Shown: positions 15,763 to 23,500 of the stretch, in pieces
Numbering within the stretch: the first letter of the stretch is position 1
Layout: every line of letters begins with the position of its first letter
NCBI GenBank assembly: GCA_016177735.1
Contig: JACOUS010000028.1
Coordinates: 1-36,959, forward strand
Reading direction: 5' to 3'
From: Ignavibacteriales bacterium
Lineage (GTDB): Bacteria > Bacteroidota > Ignavibacteria > Ignavibacteriales > Melioribacteraceae
DNA: 36,959 nt
Notes under the pieces: model-generated
The model's database searches: none
What the model was told of the DNA's origin: nothing
What the model saw: only the letters and a program-made list of their open reading frames with translations
Program-made: the position numbers and the translations under genes

Positions 15763-15786
15763 ATTATACATATTATTTTTTTTCAA
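15763..15786 (-). promoter_or_regulatory. Possible rnpB promoter
   Basis: On the minus strand TTGAAA (15786-15781) is followed by an AT-rich stretch with TATAAT (15768-15763), only 12 bases apart; a 17-base spacing would instead use TAAAAG (15763-15758). Either fits transcription towards rnpB, whose 5' end is about 25 bases further on. Confidence 0.3.
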
Positions 15787-15865
15787 CTGGGGCTAATATA
15801 ATAAAAATAGACTCTGTCCGCATTAGCAAAAATACCAGCGGTGATAAAGCATGAAATTTACGGTT

Positions 15866-17005
15866 TTAATTGCTCATCAAATTTGTAATGAAGCGCATGT
15901 TTTTTGAAGACGAATTCGATATGATAATTTTTATTACTGCCGTCAGCGGCACCGACAAAAACATTCCGATAATTCCCCACAAATAACCCCAAAGCATTAA
16001 TGAAAATAAAATAACGAGCGGATTCAAGCCGAGCCGGTTGCCGAAAATTTTTGGCTCGAGAATGTTTCCGATAATATTTTGTATCAGTATCAACGTTGCG
16101 GCAATCAAAAAAGTATATCCGAAAGATTCATATTGAATGAGCGACATTACCGAAATCAACAGAACGGCGATCACCGACCCGATGTTCGGAATGAAATTCA
16201 ACACAATTGAAAGAGTTGCCCAAATAACAAAGAACTCGATTCTGAACGACCACGTGACAAGTCCGATTACAACTCCAAGCAGAAGGCTTATAAAAAATTT
16301 TGTTACAATATATTTCTGCACTTGCTCGGTAATGTCTTTATAAGTTTTCTGTAATTTTATCTCACGTTGAATGGTCATTGTTGCCAAATCTTCGCCGGTC
16401 GAATGTTCTTCTTCTCCTTCATGTTTATCGCTCAGTTCTCTTTTCATTTTTTTTATTGTCGATTTAATGCCCTTCTCAACGAAACGAAGCCTGATCGCTT
16501 CGACTATTTTATCGTGACCGCCGCTGATGAAAATGAAAAAGAAGAGAATCAAAAAAATGTATGACAGTGCATCAATTGTAGATGCAAAGATTCCGCTTGC
16601 CAGACTGCTGTAATCAAAGTTTTCGAGTATGCCGGATATTTTGAAATCTGTAAACGCCGGTTCTTTTATTCCGAAAGAAACAGCGGTTGAACTTACAATG
16701 TGATTCAACTTGCCTTCGAACAAAGGAAGTTTTTTCCCGAACTGTACGAACGCATCTATAATAATTTGTGAAATTCCCCCGAGAACCGTTACAGTAACTA
16801 AAATATTTACGAAGATGATCAAGCCTAATGGGACTTTTAATTCCGTAAGTTTATTGTTGAGCGGTTCGAAGATGAAAAAAAGAAAATACGCGATAACAAA
16901 CGGAAGAAAAATATGCTGCAGTTCCTTCAGCACGAATAGGATTACGAACAAGCCCACAACCGACACAAAAAATTTAATTACCGGATCGCTTAAAGTTTTT
17001 TTCAT
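15866..17005 (-). CDS. AI-2E family transporter-like membrane protein
   Basis: A 379-aa polytopic membrane protein of the PerM/AI-2E family (UPF0118). Paired hydrophobic helices lie near the N-terminus (about 9-65), a long charged cytoplasmic insert is around residues 165-220 (KRELSDKHEGEEEHSTGED), and the family signature is at the C-terminus: NILEPKIFGNRLGLNPLVIL ... WGYLWGIIGMFLSVPL. Members export varied substrates, including autoinducer-2 in one case and sodium or protons in others, so the substrate here is unknown. Divergent from the GH13 gene with a 106-base shared upstream region. Confidence 0.88.
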   Translation of the reverse strand: MKKTLSDPVIKFFVSVVGLFVILFVLKELQHIFLPFVIAYFLFFIFEPLNNKLTELKVPLGLIIFVNILVTVTVLGGISQIIIDAFVQFGKKLPLFEGKLNHIVSSTAVSFGIKEPAFTDFKISGILENFDYSSLASGIFASTIDALSYIFLILFFFIFISGGHDKIVEAIRLRFVEKGIKSTIKKMKRELSDKHEGEEEHSTGEDLATMTIQREIKLQKTYKDITEQVQKYIVTKFFISLLLGVVIGLVTWSFRIEFFVIWATLSIVLNFIPNIGSVIAVLLISVMSLIQYESFGYTFLIAATLILIQNIIGNILEPKIFGNRLGLNPLVILFSLMLWGYLWGIIGMFLSVPLTAVIKIIISNSSSKNMRFITNLMSN

Positions 17006-17111
17006 AGAAAGTATTCCTTGGACACGGTTAAAAAATAGCCAAAAAAATTTTATTATAACGTTTAATTTTAGTTAAATTTGGTCGTTCACAATTCCAGACC
17101 ACTGAGGAGCT

Positions 17112-18494
17112 ATGTTGCACAAGTCATCACACCCCGGCATAATTATATTTTTAGTGCTCGCACTAATTTTAATCGGCTTTTCATTTATCATTCACGCAAG
17201 AACCCGCACCGGCGTTTCAATTAAATCCGTAAAGCATCCGGAGTGGAGCCGAAATGCAACTATTTACGAAGTTAACGTGCGTCAGTACACAACCGACGGA
17301 ACTTTTAACGCGTTCGCAGAACACTTGCCGCGCTTAAAAAAATTGGGAATAGATATCCTGTGGTTCATGCCGGTTAACCCGATCGGCATACAAAACAGAA
17401 AAGGAACTCTCGGAAGTTATTATTCTGTTAAAGATTACAAAGCAGTGAACCCTGAATTCGGGACAGCCGATGATTTCAAAAATGTTGTGCAGAAAGCACA
17501 TGATCTCGGCATGTACGTAATCATCGATTGGGTTGCAAATCATACTTCGTGGGATAATGTGTGGACGGAAAATCATCCCGAATTTTTTACAAAAGATAAA
17601 AAAGGAAATTTTGTTTCGCCTTTTGATTGGAGCGATGTAATCGATTTGAATTACGACAACAATGAAGTTTGGAATTACATGGCAGATGCAATGAAATTCT
17701 GGGTAAAAGAATTTGATATCGACGGATTCCGCTGTGATGTTGCCGCGATGGTTCCGCTCGATTATTGGAAATGGGTGAAACCGCAGCTCGATTCGATCAA
17801 ACACGTTTTTATGCTTGCCGAAGCGCACGAGCCGGAACTTCACGAAGCTTTTGATATGACTTACGGCTGGCAGTTGAAAGATATTTTTGTTGATATCGCA
17901 CAAGGAAAGAAAAAAGCAAGCGCACTTTTTAAATTATTCGAAACAGAAAAGAAAACATATCCCGAAGATGCTTACCGGATGGTGTTTACTACAAATCATG
18001 ATGAAAATTCATGGCACGGGACAGATCAGGAAAGATTCGGAAAATATGCCGAAGCGTTTACTGTAATTACCGGTTTGGTAAACGGAATGCCGCTTGTATA
18101 TTCCGGGATGGAAAACGGACTCGATAAAAAACTTCTATTCTTTGAAAAAGACCCGATTGAATGGAAGGAAAGCAAGTACGCCGATATTTATTCCAAACTT
18201 TTCGCATTGAAAAAAAACAACAAAGCTCTACGGAACGGAATTGAAGGCGGCGCTTTGAAAAAAATAAAATTGAACGACAAAAATATTTTTGCTTTCTCAA
18301 GGGAAAAGGAAAACGATAAAGTTGTTGCAGTGTTCAATTTATCTGCCGGGAAAAAGAAAATATCGTTCAACAAAACTAAAATAACGGGCGAATTTAAAAA
18401 TCTATTTTCAGATGCTGTTGTTACTGTTGATAACAAATACGAATTGAACATTGAACCGTATTCTTATATCGTACTAACTCGTAGTGCAGACTAA
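17112..18494 (+). CDS. Membrane-anchored GH13 alpha-amylase-family hydrolase
   Basis: A 460-aa glycoside hydrolase acting on alpha-glucans. Residues about 9-29 are a hydrophobic segment, either an uncleaved anchor or a signal peptide, so the enzyme is outside the cytoplasm. The GH13 (beta/alpha)8 barrel motifs are clear: DWVANHTS (D139-H144), nucleophile D209 in GFRCDVA, acid/base E237 in MLAEAHEPE, and the transition-state D297 in TNHDENS. A C-terminal beta-sandwich (about 375-458) ends the protein. GAGGAG lies just upstream of the ATG. The neighbours give no pathway. Exact specificity (amylase, maltogenic, or transglycosylase) cannot be told from these motifs. Confidence 0.92.
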   Translation: MLHKSSHPGIIIFLVLALILIGFSFIIHARTRTGVSIKSVKHPEWSRNATIYEVNVRQYTTDGTFNAFAEHLPRLKKLGIDILWFMPVNPIGIQNRKGTLGSYYSVKDYKAVNPEFGTADDFKNVVQKAHDLGMYVIIDWVANHTSWDNVWTENHPEFFTKDKKGNFVSPFDWSDVIDLNYDNNEVWNYMADAMKFWVKEFDIDGFRCDVAAMVPLDYWKWVKPQLDSIKHVFMLAEAHEPELHEAFDMTYGWQLKDIFVDIAQGKKKASALFKLFETEKKTYPEDAYRMVFTTNHDENSWHGTDQERFGKYAEAFTVITGLVNGMPLVYSGMENGLDKKLLFFEKDPIEWKESKYADIYSKLFALKKNNKALRNGIEGGALKKIKLNDKNIFAFSREKENDKVVAVFNLSAGKKKISFNKTKITGEFKNLFSDAVVTVDNKYELNIEPYSYIVLTRSAD

Positions 18495-18505
18495 TAATCC
18501 GTTAC

Positions 18506-18575
18506 ACTATTGCTGTTTATAGCAATAGTTCTGAAAAGAAGGAAGTAACTATTTTCTCTGTCAGCCGAGGAGAAA
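18506..18575 (+). other. Possible structured leader before the histidine kinase
   Basis: ACTATTGCT / AGCAATAGT with a 6-base loop (18506-18529) may act as a terminator for the GH13 gene, though no T-run follows. Then TTTCTC (18553-18558) pairs with GAGAAA (18570-18575) across 'tgtcagccgag'. The stretch does not match a riboswitch class I know. Confidence 0.35.
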
Positions 18576-18653
18576 TGGTAACGGTTTACGGATTTAGTAA
18601 TTCTAATAAGAATTATTTTTACAAAATACTTACACAAAGGGAAGTATTTTACC

Positions 18654-21212
18654 ATGAGTCATCGGCGAAAAATAACAACGGCTACATCTCTTTTTTATTA
18701 CTTAATTCTGCTTACCGGAATTTGTGTTGCTTTAACTGTTCTGTACAGTTTAATGATAGGCGGCAAAATAAATTTCATCTCCGGTAATCTGAAAGGAACC
18801 GCGCTAAAAGTTAAAACTTTTGTTGCTCTTGCCCACCAGGATTTTTTAAAGAGTAAAATTGACGGCTCAAACATAAGCATCCAATCGGCATGGCAGTATT
18901 TGGATATTGCGGAATATCATTCAACAAAACTGTTTGAGGAAAAAGATAAAGATGCTTTTTTAACATTATCTGTAGATGATGCCCAACTCAGAGAATCCTT
19001 ACAGCATTTACAAACTTTGTTGCTCGAATACCGCGGCGTATCAAGCCGGTTAATCAATAATAAATTTTTACTGTACGACAGCCTCCATGTTCAGTGGGAA
19101 AAGACTTTTGAAACTCTCAACACCCAAAGCGACCGGATTGATAACCACATTACAGAATTGCAAAAAGGTGAGATTACCTCTTTCAACATCTCGATTTTTT
19201 CGTTAGCGGCATTTTCGATGATCTTCTCGTTTATTTCGATTTACGTTTACTATAAATACAAAACGCAGAAGGATTCTTTCACAAGAAAAATAGAAAACGT
19301 GAATATTACACTCGAAAAAGGGCTGCGTAAAACCTCGATTACTCAGGATGCATTACAAGAGATTCAGCGTAAACTATCAACACTAATTCAAAATCTGCCC
19401 GGCATGGTTTACCGGTGCAAGAATAATACTTCGTGGACTATGGAGTTCGTAAGCGGAAAAAGTATTGATATAACCGGTTACAAACCGGACGACCTAATTA
19501 ACAATTACAGAGTTGCTTTCGGAGACATAATTCATAGAGATGACAGATTAAAAGTTTGGAATATAATCCAGAAAGCAGTTGAAGAAAGGAAACCGTATCA
19601 GCTTGTTTACAGAATTATTACTCAACCGGGAATTATCCGCTGGGTTTGGGAACAAGGCACCGGTGTTTATTCCGAAAAAGACGATGAGATTGTTGCACTC
19701 GAAGGATTTATAACCGATATCTCCGAACAAAAAGCCGCAGAAGATCAACTGCAATTGCAAAGCAACGCACTCGAAGCGGCTGCAAATGCAATTGTTATTA
19801 CCGATAAAGAAGGCAGCATTCTTTGGATAAATTCTGCGTTCACAAAATTAACCGGTTACTCCGCAAGAGAAGTTATCGGAAAAAATCCGCGCATCCTCAA
19901 TTCGGGTGTACACGATAAAATGTACTTCGAGTACTTGTGGAATACAATTTTATCCGGCGATACATGGCGCGGCGAAATTATCAACAAAAGAAAGGGCGGC
20001 TCGCTTTACAATGAAGAAATGTTGGTCACTCCGGTGAAAAATTCCGATGGCGCAATTGCAAACTTTGTTGCTATTAAATCGGATATTACCGAGCGGAAAA
20101 AAGCAGAAGATGCTCTGCGCGAAAGCGAACTTAGATTCAGAGGCTTATACGAAAATGCAACCATCGGCATCTACCGCACTACCCACGACGGCAAAGTATT
20201 AATGGCAAACCCGACTTTAATAAAAATTCTCGGCTACAATTCTTTTGAAGAAATAAAAAACATTAACGTAGAAGAAACTTATTTGGATTCGCAAACACGA
20301 AAAAGATTTAAGGAGGAACTCGATCTCAAAGGAAGAATATTCGGTTTCGAATCTTTGTGGAAGAAAAAAGACGGCGTACCTTTATACATTCGTGAAAGCG
20401 CGCGGCTCGTCCGCGATGATGAAGGAAATGCTCTTTACTACGAAGGCACTATTGAAGATATAACCGAAAAGAAAAAGGCTGAAGAAGAATTAATCAAAGC
20501 AAAGGAAAAAGCCGAGCAGTCCGATAAACTCAAATCCGAATTCTTATCGCAAATGTCCCACGAAATTAGAACGCCGTTGAATGTTATTCTTAGTTTTATC
20601 AACATGATGCAAGAAGAGCTTTCGGGAAAAGTGGACGAAGAATTGAATAACGGTTTTGACGTGATTACCGAAGAAGGCAAACGGATTATGAGGACAATCG
20701 AACTGATCATCAATATGTCCGAACTGCAGACCGGTCAATACAGCACAAAACCGAGAAGGATAGATATTCACAAAGAGGTTCTCGAAAAACTTCACCAAAG
20801 TTATTCTGCCGCAGCCAAACAAAAGAAAATCGAGTTCGATATAAAAAAATTGAACGAGCAGACTTCATTGCTTTTGGATGAATATTCTGCGAACCAAATT
20901 TTTAATCATCTTGTTGATAACGCGATAAAATATACTCCGAAAGGAAAAGTAGAAATAATAATCGACCGCGACCCGCGCAAAAAATTATATGTCGATATCA
21001 TTGATACCGGCATCGGTATATCGGAAGAATACATGAACATGCTTTACACTCCGTTCACCCGCGAAGAGAAAGGCTACACAAGAAATTTTGAAGGGAACGG
21101 TCTCGGTCTCGCACTTGCAAAAAGATACTGCGATATCAATCAAGCCGAAATAAAAGTTACGAGCGCAAAAGGCAAAGGAACAACTTTCCGCGTTACATTT
21201 TTAAATGAGTAA
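18654..21212 (+). CDS. Membrane sensor histidine kinase with three PAS domains
   Basis: An 852-aa transmembrane sensor kinase. Two membrane helices (about 13-34 and 176-200) bracket a helical periplasmic sensor region. Three PAS domains follow in the cytoplasm: near 240-360 (LPGMVYRCKNN ... DISEQKAAEDQ), 365-485 (ANAIVITDKEGSILWINSAF) and 490-615 (ENATIGIYRTTHDGKVLMAN). The HisKA box is FLSQMSHEIRTPLN with phospho-acceptor H636. The ATPase domain shows the N box HLVDNAIKYTP (N756), DTGIGIS (D784) and EGNGLGLALAKR. No receiver or output domain is fused and no response regulator lies next to it, so it is an orphan kinase. The ribosome site AAAGGGAAG is about 9 bases from the ATG. Confidence 0.94.
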   Translation: MSHRRKITTATSLFYYLILLTGICVALTVLYSLMIGGKINFISGNLKGTALKVKTFVALAHQDFLKSKIDGSNISIQSAWQYLDIAEYHSTKLFEEKDKDAFLTLSVDDAQLRESLQHLQTLLLEYRGVSSRLINNKFLLYDSLHVQWEKTFETLNTQSDRIDNHITELQKGEITSFNISIFSLAAFSMIFSFISIYVYYKYKTQKDSFTRKIENVNITLEKGLRKTSITQDALQEIQRKLSTLIQNLPGMVYRCKNNTSWTMEFVSGKSIDITGYKPDDLINNYRVAFGDIIHRDDRLKVWNIIQKAVEERKPYQLVYRIITQPGIIRWVWEQGTGVYSEKDDEIVALEGFITDISEQKAAEDQLQLQSNALEAAANAIVITDKEGSILWINSAFTKLTGYSAREVIGKNPRILNSGVHDKMYFEYLWNTILSGDTWRGEIINKRKGGSLYNEEMLVTPVKNSDGAIANFVAIKSDITERKKAEDALRESELRFRGLYENATIGIYRTTHDGKVLMANPTLIKILGYNSFEEIKNINVEETYLDSQTRKRFKEELDLKGRIFGFESLWKKKDGVPLYIRESARLVRDDEGNALYYEGTIEDITEKKKAEEELIKAKEKAEQSDKLKSEFLSQMSHEIRTPLNVILSFINMMQEELSGKVDEELNNGFDVITEEGKRIMRTIELIINMSELQTGQYSTKPRRIDIHKEVLEKLHQSYSAAAKQKKIEFDIKKLNEQTSLLLDEYSANQIFNHLVDNAIKYTPKGKVEIIIDRDPRKKLYVDIIDTGIGISEEYMNMLYTPFTREEKGYTRNFEGNGLGLALAKRYCDINQAEIKVTSAKGKGTTFRVTFLNE

Positions 21213-21360
21213 AACATAAACTGGGACTAAAGTCCAAAATTAATGGGTTTACACAATTGGCACGACCTTTAGGTCGTGCTACAATGTCTGTCTTATGCAA
21301 ATGGCTTTAGCCACTATTTAAGACAATTAGGCTAAAGCCCGAGTTATTGGGGGTATTCTT
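21213..21360. repeat. Dispersed palindromic repeat block, copy 2 (inverse)
   Basis: Hairpins in order: GGACT-AA-AGTCC (21224-21235), GCACGACCT-TT-AGGTCGTGC (21260-21279), TGGCT-TT-AGCCA (21302-21313) and GGCT-AA-AGCC (21330-21339), joined by 'atttaagacaatt'. The reverse complement follows the same order as 1-110. A further set of the same words is at 33253-33294. Confidence 0.75.
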
Positions 21361-21362
21361 TT

Positions 21363-21414
21363 CCCCGACATATCACCGCAAAGCGGAATTCCTTTTGCAC
21401 GGAAAATGCCGGGG
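21363..21414. repeat. 52-nt hairpin element, copy 1
   Basis: The outer stem is CCCCG (21363-21367) with CGGGG (21410-21414), followed inward by CAT/ATG, around a core with 'caccgcaaa' and 'tttgcacgg'. A 52-nt copy at 33317-33368 differs at five positions. Two of the differences, positions 3 and 50, compensate each other so the outer stem is kept (CCACG/CGTGG). Confidence 0.75.
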
Positions 21415-21446
21415 CAATTTAAAAAACAAAACTTGCGTAACTTATA

Positions 21447-22019
21447 ATGAGTAAACCAACCGTAATCAAATTCAAACCGCTGACAACAAAAACATGGAAT
21501 GATTTCGAAGAATTTTTCGGAAAGAACGGCGCTTGCGGCGGATGCTGGTGCATGTGGTGGCATCTTACAAGATCTGAGTTCAACAAAAACAAAGGCGAAG
21601 GCAACAAAAAGAAAATGAAAAAAATTGCTGCCTCGGGAAATGTGCCCGGTCTCCTTTTCTACATCAACAAAGAAGTAATTGCTTGGTGCTCACTTGCACC
21701 GCGTGAAAATTTTCCGACGCTCGAAAAATCACGGATACTAAAAAGAGTTGACGACAAAAAAGTTTGGTCGCTCAATTGTTTCTTCATCAAAAAAGGATTC
21801 AGACGAAATGGAATTTCTTTGGAAATGCTGAATAATGTAATCGAGTACGTTGGAAAGAAGAAAGGGAAAATAATTGAAGGCTATCCGGTAGAACCCAAAA
21901 AAGAAAATTACCCTTCCGTGTTTGCCTGGACAGGCTACGCATCTTCATTCCGCAAAGCCGGTTTCGAAGAAGTTATACGCCGCTCACCCACACGACCGAT
22001 TATGAGATATTATTTGTAA
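21447..22019 (+). CDS. GNAT-family N-acetyltransferase
   Basis: A 190-aa acetyltransferase-like protein. The acetyl-CoA-binding part is seen in VWSLNCFFIKKGFRRNGISLEMLNNVIEY (about 108-136), the GNAT motif A with R/Q-x-x-G-x-G/A written here as RRNGIS. The N-terminal portion carries the Cys/Trp-rich stretch GACGGCWCMWWHLTR (residues 28-42), which marks a particular GNAT subgroup often called just 'GNAT family'. The end (SSFRKAGFEEVIRRSPTRPIMRYYL) is the usual last strand of this subgroup. The substrate is not deducible. The gene stands alone between a repeat cluster and a T9SS cargo gene. Confidence 0.85.
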   Translation: MSKPTVIKFKPLTTKTWNDFEEFFGKNGACGGCWCMWWHLTRSEFNKNKGEGNKKKMKKIAASGNVPGLLFYINKEVIAWCSLAPRENFPTLEKSRILKRVDDKKVWSLNCFFIKKGFRRNGISLEMLNNVIEYVGKKKGKIIEGYPVEPKKENYPSVFAWTGYASSFRKAGFEEVIRRSPTRPIMRYYL

Positions 22020-22182
22020 CAATTTTTTTTAAAAGATGCACTGCACGCGTCTTTACAACTAAGATGACTTCCAACAAAAAATTTTGATATTTAATTTCTG
22101 AAAATTTCTTACACAAAGCTGCACCGCTGACTTTTATTAACATGCGGAAACAAGACTCATTCTCTCAAAGAGAAAAAAATTA

Positions 22183-22224
22183 CTCTTGTAAATAAAAGAA
22201 CAATTTGTTAAAATTTAACAAGAG
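22183..22224. promoter_or_regulatory. Nested dyads upstream of the T9SS cargo pair
   Basis: A perfect dyad TTGTTAAA-A-TTTAACAA (22205-22221) is nested with CTCTTGT (22183-22189) / ACAAGAG (22218-22224). It lies about 80-120 bases before the start at 22304 and could be an operator or an alternative hairpin pair. The rest of 22020-22303 is AT-rich and I see no gene in it. Confidence 0.35.
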
Positions 22225-22303
22225 GGCTGAAAAAATTATGAAACTTACTCTTCTACCAGTTAGAAACAAATTTATATATATCACAAAAATTTAGGACGAA
22301 AAA

Positions 22304-23482
22304 ATGAAACGTGTAATGATATTTTTCTTATTTCCAACTCTACTTTATGCACAAAAGTATCCACAAGCTACTGAGATATGGAGTAAACCCGAAGAAATAA
22401 AAGCAATAAGCAATTGGGCTGGTAGTGTCGATAACATATCAACGAGTGCGGATGGAAAAACTTTGTACATTTCAGTATCGGGAGTAGCTGTGACTCATTT
22501 AAGTGATAGTGGCTGGACAACACCATACAAATTAGGAAGCCACATTAATAGAGATTACTATGTACGGGCACAAGCGATAACGCCAAGTGACAAAAGATTA
22601 TTTTATACTTGGCTGGTCGGTGATTTATGGTATCTGTTTTACAGTGATTGGGACAACGTTAAAAATGATTGGGGACAGCCTATTAACTGCGGACCAGAAG
22701 TAAACCAGCCTTATGGGATAGGTGGTGTTACAGCGCCGGATGACACCACAATAATATTTACGAGATATGAACCTGCATATATTGCATGTTACAACAAAGA
22801 AACAAGACAATATGATAATGTAAAAAATTTTCCTAGCGAAGGATTAAACTTTGTTTCTGCTTATGGTATTTTTACTACTCAAGACTTATCTAAAATATAT
22901 TATCTAACAACACAGACCGATACGACGCTTGACGGTAAATATTATGTGAAAGAGGATTTAATTGTCAGGTATAAGAAAGCAAATTCAACTGATTATAGTC
23001 GCGCATATGTACTTAATATCAGTTATCTAGCAGATACACTTTACTTTAATGGTGAATATATTGAAAGGGGGCAAGCATATCCAACAATAACTGCTGATGG
23101 AAAAACACTCTTTTTCGTTGCTACCTATCACGGTCAACAAACTGTTTACATTTCTCATATGCTTATTGATGAGAATGGCAATCCAGTCTCTGTAAACAAT
23201 GTATCACCTGAACTGCCTTCTAATTTTTATCTCTATTCTCCTTATCCAAATCCTTTTAATCCGTCAACAACAATCGAATATGAACTTAATAAAGAAAGTA
23301 AAATAAGCATCGCTGTTTATGATACGCTCGGAAGAAAAGTAAAAGAATTATTTAACGGTATAAAACAAGCCGGTAAATACAAAACAACTTTCAATGCTTC
23401 GGGACTATCAAGCGGAATATATTTTGTAGTATTAAATACTTCTTCCGGTTTCTCTGTTCAAAAAACAACTTATTTAAAGTAA
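22304..23482 (+). CDS. Secreted PD40-propeller protein with T9SS sorting domain
   Basis: A 392-aa exported protein. The signal peptide is MKRVMIFFLFPTLLYAQ. The body (about 25-290) contains repeated S.DGKTLYIS-like units (TSADGKTLYISVSG, ITPSDKRLFYTWLV, TAPDDTTIIFTRYE, TITADGKTLFFVAT), the PD40/WD40-like beta-propeller seen in TolB-type proteins. The last 85 residues are a type A T9SS C-terminal domain: YSPYPNPFNPSTTIEYEL ... ASGLSSGIYFVVL ... KTTYLK. It should therefore cross the outer membrane by the type IX system and be released or surface-bound. Ligand unknown. The next gene, 18 bases on, is also a T9SS substrate; the pair may be one transcript. Confidence 0.88.
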   Translation: MKRVMIFFLFPTLLYAQKYPQATEIWSKPEEIKAISNWAGSVDNISTSADGKTLYISVSGVAVTHLSDSGWTTPYKLGSHINRDYYVRAQAITPSDKRLFYTWLVGDLWYLFYSDWDNVKNDWGQPINCGPEVNQPYGIGGVTAPDDTTIIFTRYEPAYIACYNKETRQYDNVKNFPSEGLNFVSAYGIFTTQDLSKIYYLTTQTDTTLDGKYYVKEDLIVRYKKANSTDYSRAYVLNISYLADTLYFNGEYIERGQAYPTITADGKTLFFVATYHGQQTVYISHMLIDENGNPVSVNNVSPELPSNFYLYSPYPNPFNPSTTIEYELNKESKISIAVYDTLGRKVKELFNGIKQAGKYKTTFNASGLSSGIYFVVLNTSSGFSVQKTTYLK

Positions 23483-23500
23483 CTAATCACGAGGTGTTTT

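Noticed and set aside
18575-18787. 70-aa frame overlapping the histidine kinase start
   Set aside because: It runs in another frame over the well-supported kinase N-terminus; no ribosome site or domain.
22238-22294. 18-codon leader-like ORF (MKLTLLPVRNKF...) before the PD40 protein gene
   Set aside because: AGAGGG lies upstream but there is no regulatory amino-acid run or attenuator, and short frames like this arise by chance in AT-rich DNA.
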